From assembly GCA_963669295.1 (NCBI GenBank), contig OY769938.1:1054001-1118000 (forward strand): DNA of 64,000 nt, given 5' to 3'. The position numbers were made by a program, and so were the translations under genes. Source of the stretch: G963669295 sp963669295. GTDB taxonomy: Bacteria > Bacteroidota > Bacteroidia > Flavobacteriales_D > CALLUQ01. This document shows positions 58,538 through 64,000 of the stretch, piece by piece. Under the pieces are notes generated by a model. It searched no databases. It saw only the letters and a program-made list of their open reading frames with translations, and had not been told where the DNA came from. Positions within the stretch are counted from its first letter, which is position 1; the number at the start of each line of letters is the position of its first letter.

Positions 58538-61132
58538 ATGGCAACAAAAACATCCCCCACCATTCCTCCGGCTTCTATCAAAACCACATCGAAAAAGAAA
58601 TGGAAAACCTACTCATATGAAACTGTTTTAAAACAGAGCCTTCGCTATTTTAGTGGCGATGAGTTGGCCGCCACTACCTGGATGAATAAGTATGCCATGA
58701 AAAACAAAAAGGGCGCGTTCGTTGAACAATCTCCAGATGACATGCATCGACGAATGGCAAGAGAATTTGCCAGAATAGAAGCACGCTACAAAACCGCTCA
58801 TCAATTGAATGGAAGCGCTTCCTCACTTTCTGCATACGGACAACGCAGAACACCCCTTACAGAAGAACATATTTACCAGTTGTTTCGAGACTTCCAATAC
58901 ATCCTACCCCAGGGAAGTGTTATGGCAGGACTGGGCAATCCTTTTATGCTAGCCTCCCTATCTAATTGTGTGGTAATGCCAGAAATCTACGACTCGTATG
59001 GAGGCATTTTTGAAACCGATCAGCAGTTGGCGCAATTGTTTAAAAGAAGGTGTGGTGTAGGCATTGATGTTTCTTCTCTACGACCAGCCGGATCGTATGT
59101 ATCAAATGCGGCAGGTACCACCAGTGGAGCCGTATCGTTTATGGAACGTTTTTCAAACACCACAAGAGAGGTAGCACAAAATGGCCGTCGCGGTGCTTTA
59201 ATGATAACAATGGACATTGCTCATCCTGATGTGGAAGATTTCATTATGGTGAAGCAAGATTTAAAAAAGGTTACTGGAGCCAATATCTCTGTACGCTTAT
59301 CTGATGAATTTATGGAAGCCGTAGTAGCCAACAGGCCATACACACAACGATGGCCCATCGACTCAAAAAAACCTGAAGTGACAAAGGAGATAGATGCCAA
59401 AGCACTTTGGGACACCATCATTTCTTGTGCGCATAACACTGCTGAACCAGGGCTGATTTTTTGGGATCGGCAACACAAGTATTCCACCTCATCGGTATAT
59501 CCTGGATTTAAAAATGTATCAACCAACCCATGTTCAGAAATTGCCATGCAGGGTGGTGATAGTTGTCGGTTAATAGCCCTTAACTTATTCAATTTTATTG
59601 AGGCTCCTTTTACTGCAGATGCCCGATTTAATTTTGAGCAGTTTTATGAAACTACCTATGAGGCACAGTGCTTAATGGATGATTTGGTAGACCTGGAGCT
59701 GGAAGCTATTGAAAGAATTTTAGCGAAGATCAATACCGACCAGGAGCCCGGCCACATCAAACAAACAGAAAAAGAAACCTGGCAATTGCTTTACAATACT
59801 GGCAAAAAAGGACGGAGAACAGGGCTGGGCTTTACCGCGTTAGCAGATGCTGTTGCTGCCCTGGGGCACTCATTCGATTCAGAAGCTGCACTGGAGGCAG
59901 TGGAGGCCATCATGCAATGCAAATGCGAAGCCGAATTTGATAGTTCTATCGACATGGCCATTGCTCGTGGCAAATTCGATATTTTTGATCCAGCTGTTGA
60001 AGCCACTTCGGAATTTATTGACATGCTACGTGAAGAGTTGCCCGAAGTACATGCACGAATGACGCAACATGGCAGACGTAACATTTCGTTAAGCACTGTA
60101 GCCCCTACCGGCTCTTTGAGCATGTTGGCACAAACTTCGTCGGGCATTGAGCCGGTATTCCTCACCAGTTACAAACGCAGAAGAAAAGTAAACGCCGACG
60201 ACAAAAAAGCTAAAGTTGACTTTGTAGATACCATGGGCGATCGATGGGAGGAGTTTACCGTTTACCACCCCAAGCTACAAAACTGGATGGAAGCCACCGG
60301 AGAAAAAGACATTACCAAAAGCCCTTATCACGGAGCAACGGCACCTGAAATTAATTGGAAAAAGAGGGTAGAAATGCAGCGTATTGTTCAAAAGTATACC
60401 ACACACTCCATCAGTTCTACCATCAATTTACCACACGACACCACTCCACATACCGTAGGAAATATTTACCTGGAAGCCTGGCAAAAGGGATTAAAGGGAA
60501 TTACTGTTTACCGCGATGGTTCAAGAAGTGGTGTATTGGTGGCTGCCGACCAGGAGCAAAAGGAAGTGAAAGGGATTACCGAAACCACTGCTCCTTCGCG
60601 CCCCAAAAAGATTGACGCTTCTGTTATTCGATTCCGAAACAACAATGAAAAATGGATAGCAGTGGTAGGGTTAATAAATGGCAAGCCTTACGAAATTTTT
60701 ACCGGTAGGGCCGAAGACTCTTTCTTTCTGCCCAGTTGGGTAGAAAATGGATGGGTGATTAAAAACAAAAAAGGACAATCCAAAAGCAGGTACGATTTTC
60801 AATACACCGATAAAGAAGGCTATAAAGTCACCATTGAAGGATTGTCGCGCTCATTCAATGAAGAGTATTGGAATTATGCCAAGCTAATTTCAGGAGTATT
60901 GCGACACGGCATGCCATTGGTATATGTAGTAGATCTTGTAGCCAACCTCAACATCTACGATGCTACTATCAACACCTGGAAGAATGGAGTGGAACGAGCG
61001 TTGAAGAAATTCATCCCCAATGGTACCAAAGCCATCGACCATCAATGTCCTGACTGTGCTGACCCTGATGGATTGATTTATGAAGAAGGTTGTTTAAAGT
61101 GCAAGAGTTGCGGACACACCAAATGCGGTTAA
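58538..61132 (+). CDS. nrdJ: Adenosylcobalamin-dependent ribonucleotide reductase (class II)
   Basis: 864 residues. Class II marks: SLSNCVVMPEIYDSYGGIF, KRRCGVGIDVSSLRPAGS, NTTREVAQNGRRGALMITMD, active-site NPCSEIAMQGGDSCRLIAL, and STVAPTGSLSMLAQTSSGIEP. It ends in a Cys-rich zinc-ribbon-like tail (CPDCADPDGLIYEEGCLKC) with KSCGHTKCG. It makes deoxyribonucleotides without oxygen, using B12. Located between Crp/Fnr genes and the nar operon; no FNR-like site of the exact N4 form was found in its 254-bp upstream gap. Confidence 0.95.
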   Translation: MATKTSPTIPPASIKTTSKKKWKTYSYETVLKQSLRYFSGDELAATTWMNKYAMKNKKGAFVEQSPDDMHRRMAREFARIEARYKTAHQLNGSASSLSAYGQRRTPLTEEHIYQLFRDFQYILPQGSVMAGLGNPFMLASLSNCVVMPEIYDSYGGIFETDQQLAQLFKRRCGVGIDVSSLRPAGSYVSNAAGTTSGAVSFMERFSNTTREVAQNGRRGALMITMDIAHPDVEDFIMVKQDLKKVTGANISVRLSDEFMEAVVANRPYTQRWPIDSKKPEVTKEIDAKALWDTIISCAHNTAEPGLIFWDRQHKYSTSSVYPGFKNVSTNPCSEIAMQGGDSCRLIALNLFNFIEAPFTADARFNFEQFYETTYEAQCLMDDLVDLELEAIERILAKINTDQEPGHIKQTEKETWQLLYNTGKKGRRTGLGFTALADAVAALGHSFDSEAALEAVEAIMQCKCEAEFDSSIDMAIARGKFDIFDPAVEATSEFIDMLREELPEVHARMTQHGRRNISLSTVAPTGSLSMLAQTSSGIEPVFLTSYKRRRKVNADDKKAKVDFVDTMGDRWEEFTVYHPKLQNWMEATGEKDITKSPYHGATAPEINWKKRVEMQRIVQKYTTHSISSTINLPHDTTPHTVGNIYLEAWQKGLKGITVYRDGSRSGVLVAADQEQKEVKGITETTAPSRPKKIDASVIRFRNNNEKWIAVVGLINGKPYEIFTGRAEDSFFLPSWVENGWVIKNKKGQSKSRYDFQYTDKEGYKVTIEGLSRSFNEEYWNYAKLISGVLRHGMPLVYVVDLVANLNIYDATINTWKNGVERALKKFIPNGTKAIDHQCPDCADPDGLIYEEGCLKCKSCGHTKCG

Positions 61133-61223
61133 TCCTCTGTTCAACATATTCATCACTATAAGATCTTCACCAGCTTCTTAAAGTGAAAATTCGGGGAGGA
61201 GCTCTACGCTTATACCCGAAAGT

Positions 61224-61253
61224 AAAAGGGAGTGTTGAATAACACTCCCTTTT
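61224..61253. terminator. Bidirectional terminator between nrdJ and nar operon
   Basis: AAAAGGGAGTGTT-GAAT-AACACTCCCTTTT, 13-bp perfect arms; serves both convergent transcripts. Confidence 0.9.
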
Positions 61254-61293
61254 CAATTGGTAAGGCATGGCTACTATAATACAACCCCCAGGA

Positions 61294-62256
61294 TCAATGG
61301 TTTTCAGGTTTTCGTCCGAAGAAGTAAGAAGTAGAATTACGAATTGCCTTCCTACTCCATGGCCAAATTACCAATTGGTATCCTCGCCAGAGGTAATCAA
61401 CCGGTGCTACCAGGAAGTGCATGAACCTGGTGAAGGGTATAATTGCAATGATGAAAAATGCAGAGATGATATGAATTTGCACAATCCATGGCATGGTACT
61501 CACGGCACTGATATCGGGGTTGAAGGCAAATAAAGATCGTAAGTATGGCGTAAGCACTCCTGCAAACCAGGAAGACCCCCATCTTTCGAAATATGCAATA
61601 CCAAGTCCTGATACAATTTGTACAAACAGGGTGGTATATACCAGCATGTCCATCTTGTTGGTCACCACCAATAGCTGCCTGTTTTTCAACCTTCGTTTAA
61701 TAAGCAATACCAGCCCAATTAGTGCTGAAAGTCCAAATACGAAGGCGGTCACTTCAAGAATGATTAACCGAATGGGTTCTCCATTCCACGCCAATACTGT
61801 TCTGGGAAAAAGGAAGGCAATGAGGTGTCCGAAAAAGAGCACCAATATTCCCCAGTGAAATGGCTGACTTCCCCAAAACAATTTCTTCCGTTCGAGGAAC
61901 TCCGACGACAAAGAAGATACTTGAAATCCTCTGTTACGATATCGGTAAATGGACCCTATTAGGAAAACGGTAATGGCCAGATAGGGGAACATTGAGAACA
62001 TGATGTAATTGAGCACACCAACGTTATTCTCCAGTCCGATTTTCAACAAGTAGATCACGCCTACTGCCGCGGCCAACATTAAAAGAAATACCGAGGTATA
62101 GTTGGTTTTTCTCGGCTTTGGCACCGCCCCATATTCGCGAACTACCTGACGTGCTTTTACTATTCCCGTAAAAGCTAAATAAACCACTATGAGTACCCCT
62201 GCTATTACAATGTAAAGCATGGTTTGCTCAACGATAGGTGCTGAAAGTAATTTCAT
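61294..62256 (-). CDS. narI: Respiratory nitrate reductase gamma subunit, extended
   Basis: 320 residues. Cytochrome b core with four haem ligands in the NarI spacing: FHWGILVLFFGH (His-x9-His) and HIISAFFIIAIIPFTRFMH (His-x17-His), plus IYRYRNRGFQVSSLSSEFLE. It passes electrons from quinol to NarH. About 90 residues with two extra N-terminal membrane helices (about 11-30 and 51-70) precede the NarI core, which usually starts at NYIMFSMFPYLAIT. Overlaps narJ by 4 bp (ATGA). Confidence 0.93.
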   Translation of the reverse strand: MKLLSAPIVEQTMLYIVIAGVLIVVYLAFTGIVKARQVVREYGAVPKPRKTNYTSVFLLMLAAAVGVIYLLKIGLENNVGVLNYIMFSMFPYLAITVFLIGSIYRYRNRGFQVSSLSSEFLERKKLFWGSQPFHWGILVLFFGHLIAFLFPRTVLAWNGEPIRLIILEVTAFVFGLSALIGLVLLIKRRLKNRQLLVVTNKMDMLVYTTLFVQIVSGLGIAYFERWGSSWFAGVLTPYLRSLFAFNPDISAVSTMPWIVQIHIISAFFIIAIIPFTRFMHFLVAPVDYLWRGYQLVIWPWSRKAIRNSTSYFFGRKPENH

Positions 62257-62945
62257 GTCTTAACGGTTTTGTCTGTTTTGTTTATAAATGAGCAACCACC
62301 TCCACACGAGCTTGCTGCAAGACCAATAGGAGTTGCCAGCGATGGCTTTGGTTGATCGTATTGGCTGTCTTTAAAGTCGGCATGCAGCACCTTGAGCAAG
62401 GCCTGGATAGCATTTTGATAAATGTTGCCATCCACCACATCTTCCATGATGACTGCCTTTTGTTTTTTCTTGATGATCTTTTGCTTCAACTCCATCCTGC
62501 TTGCCCTAAATTCTTCCAGCATTTTCTCCACTGCTGGTATGACTGCTTTCACCGCCAATTCCTGGATAAAATCATCCTCTTCTGAAATGGCCATTAGTTG
62601 CAATACATGGGGAAGGTTGTCGGCCAACTCTTCGCCACAATCGTGGTTGATTTTTGCTTGTTCTTTTTTCATGTTTAGCAAAAACTCTCCGCGCGAATAA
62701 TCTTCGCCAAACAATACATAACCGATGTCGAGGTAGCAAATTGCTTGAATGTGGAAGGTGATGCCATACACCTCTTCTATTTCAAAAAGTGTTTTCCCTA
62801 CTACAAAGTCGTGAAAGCGTTTTAAACTGGATGCCGCATCTGGATAATGATTGTTCAGGTAGTGCATGCATGCCTCCACATTTTCTTTATACCCTTCTTG
62901 CGGGTAAGAAAACAGCTGCGATAATGTGGTGTATTGATCTTTCAT
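62253..62945 (-). CDS. narJ: Nitrate reductase assembly chaperone NarJ
   Basis: 230 residues, TorD-like helical chaperone: LSQLFSYPQEGYKENVEACM, CYLDIGYVLFGEDYSRGEFL, ELADNLPHVLQLMAISEEDD. It assists molybdenum cofactor insertion into NarG. A distinctive C-terminal ASSCGGGCSFINK could bind metal. Start overlaps the narH stop by 1 bp; order narH-narJ-narI is standard. Confidence 0.93.
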   Translation of the reverse strand: MKDQYTTLSQLFSYPQEGYKENVEACMHYLNNHYPDAASSLKRFHDFVVGKTLFEIEEVYGITFHIQAICYLDIGYVLFGEDYSRGEFLLNMKKEQAKINHDCGEELADNLPHVLQLMAISEEDDFIQELAVKAVIPAVEKMLEEFRASRMELKQKIIKKKQKAVIMEDVVDGNIYQNAIQALLKVLHADFKDSQYDQPKPSLATPIGLAASSCGGGCSFINKTDKTVKT

Positions 62946-64000
62946 TACAGTCCTCTTTTCGGTTTTTGTCTGAAGCCAAAGCCTGTTTCTCCTTTATGGT
63001 CGGCCGTTGCTTCTAGCATTTCAATGGCTTCTTCACGATGCGCTGGTGGAATTACAAAGCGTTCTTCGAAGGTGGCCAAAGAGGTCAATCGGAAAATGGC
63101 ATTGGCTGTGTCGGCACTTACCTTAGCTTTGGCCATTAGGTCTTTTACTTCTTCTTTGGGCAGGTCGCCTACCGTTACATCTCTTCGATGCACTTTCACC
63201 GACATCAACTTATCATATACCTGACGCACTATATCGGTATCGCCAGCCGAGAATAAGGAGGCCAAATACTTCATCGGCAACCTGTTTTGGTCGATGCTTG
63301 GAAAGAGCGATTCGGAAGTAGATTCGTATACCCCTTCACCATCCACCTGAGCCATTCCCGGCAGCATGGGCGGTACATAAAAGAGGTTGGGTACTGTTCT
63401 AAATTCGGGGTGCAATGGCAAAGCAATGCCCCATTCTTTTACAAACTTGTATACTGGCGAGTGTTGGGCCGCTTCGATGGTAGAATCGGCTACTCCATTT
63501 TTTCTAGCCTCAGCAATTACTTTCGGGTCGTTTGGATCGAGGTAGATGTCGAGGTGTTTTTGCACCAATTCATTTTCGTTGCACGATGCTACTTCATGTA
63601 TCTTATCAGCATCATATAGCATTACTCCCAGGTAGCGAATACGTCCTACACAAGAGTGCATACATGCTGGTGCCTGTCCTGATTCCAAACGCGGATAGCA
63701 CAGAATACATTTTTCCGATTTACCGGTATTCCAATTGTAATAACTCTTTTTATAGGGGCAGGCTGTCACACACATTCTCCATGCTCTACACCTTTCCTGG
63801 TTGATCAAAACAACACCATCTTCTCCCCTTTTATACAACGCTCCTGAAGGGCATGAACCAACACAGGCAGGGTTAAGGCAGTGGTTACAAATACGAGGCA
63901 GGTACATGAAGGTCATTTTTTCCAATTGGAACATGGCCTCCTGTTCTGCTGGCGAAAGGTCTTTGAAGTTCACATCCTTTCGCGCATAGTCGGGCGTACC
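62945..64000 (-). CDS. narH: Respiratory nitrate reductase beta subunit, N-terminus outside window
   Basis: The frame is open to the right edge (GTPDYARKDVNFKDLS are the first visible residues), so 351 C-terminal residues are seen. Ferredoxin-type clusters: CNHCLNPACVGSCPSGALYK, and CRAWRMCVTACPYKKSYYNW, whose Trp (CxxW) marks the [3Fe-4S] site of NarH; then CILCYPRLESGQAPACMHSC and VGRIRYLGVMLYDADKI. It carries electrons from NarI to NarG. narG should lie just beyond the edge. Confidence 0.95.
   Translation of the reverse strand, partial: GTPDYARKDVNFKDLSPAEQEAMFQLEKMTFMYLPRICNHCLNPACVGSCPSGALYKRGEDGVVLINQERCRAWRMCVTACPYKKSYYNWNTGKSEKCILCYPRLESGQAPACMHSCVGRIRYLGVMLYDADKIHEVASCNENELVQKHLDIYLDPNDPKVIAEARKNGVADSTIEAAQHSPVYKFVKEWGIALPLHPEFRTVPNLFYVPPMLPGMAQVDGEGVYESTSESLFPSIDQNRLPMKYLASLFSAGDTDIVRQVYDKLMSVKVHRRDVTVGDLPKEEVKDLMAKAKVSADTANAIFRLTSLATFEERFVIPPAHREEAIEMLEATADHKGETGFGFRQKPKRGL

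Overview
The window is typical Bacteroidota DNA. Secreted proteins end in type IX secretion (T9SS) sorting domains of both kinds (short type A tails; long gliding-motility-associated, CHU_C, type B tails). There are PorP/SprF and OmpA/PD40 partners, PKD- and SprB-repeat adhesins, and intergenic regions largely lacking Shine-Dalgarno sequences. Family-level placement (perhaps Flavobacteriales-like) is inference only. No rRNA, tRNA, transposase, CRISPR array or phage gene was recognised.

Layout. 1-2.7 kb: edge-truncated secreted protein with a matrixin-like domain that has lost its zinc ligands. 2.7-7.6 kb: palindromic dispersed repeats and terminators around a RelE/ParE-type toxin-antitoxin pair, a membrane-anchored HTH regulator with a secreted paralogue of its sensor domain, and a von Willebrand A protein. 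7.6-12 kb: a transglutaminase-like protein, a metzincin lipoprotein and small secreted proteins. 12.2-29.9 kb: a beta-propeller sensor with a PP2C/SpoIIE output, two RCC1-repeat T9SS proteins plus the remnant of another secreted gene, and three large PKD/CHU_C adhesins. 30-32.9 kb: an OsmC protein between two long hairpin elements, then two SiaB/SiaC pairs facing tail to tail. 32.9-40.3 kb: minus-strand cluster of PorP/SprF, OmpA/PD40, a fibre-like S74 protein and a CHU_C adhesin. 40.7-44.1 kb: NarL-type two-component system and a TPR-PP2C phosphatase.

44.4-64 kb is a nitrate-respiration and anaerobic-growth region: ModE-like regulator, MoaCB fusion, MoaA, di-iron Ric, a hemerythrin protein, two NarK transporters, an alginate-export-type porin, three Crp/Fnr regulators, a class II (B12) ribonucleotide reductase, and narH-narJ-narI running leftward from the right edge. 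Six FNR-like palindromes (TGAT/C-N4-A/GTCA) lie 48-77 bp before start codons here, so the block looks like one oxygen/NO-responsive regulon.

Two patterns are not explained by gene content alone. An 18-bp element, ATCACCCG-N4-(C)GGTAT or its symmetrical form ATCACCCG-N2-CGGGTGAT, lies before most of the secreted/adhesin genes, one PP2C sensor, and the two-component/PorP intergenic region. Separately, two PP2C phosphatases and two SiaB-kinase/SiaC pairs sit within about 32 kb, which suggests a phospho-switch network near the cell-surface genes.
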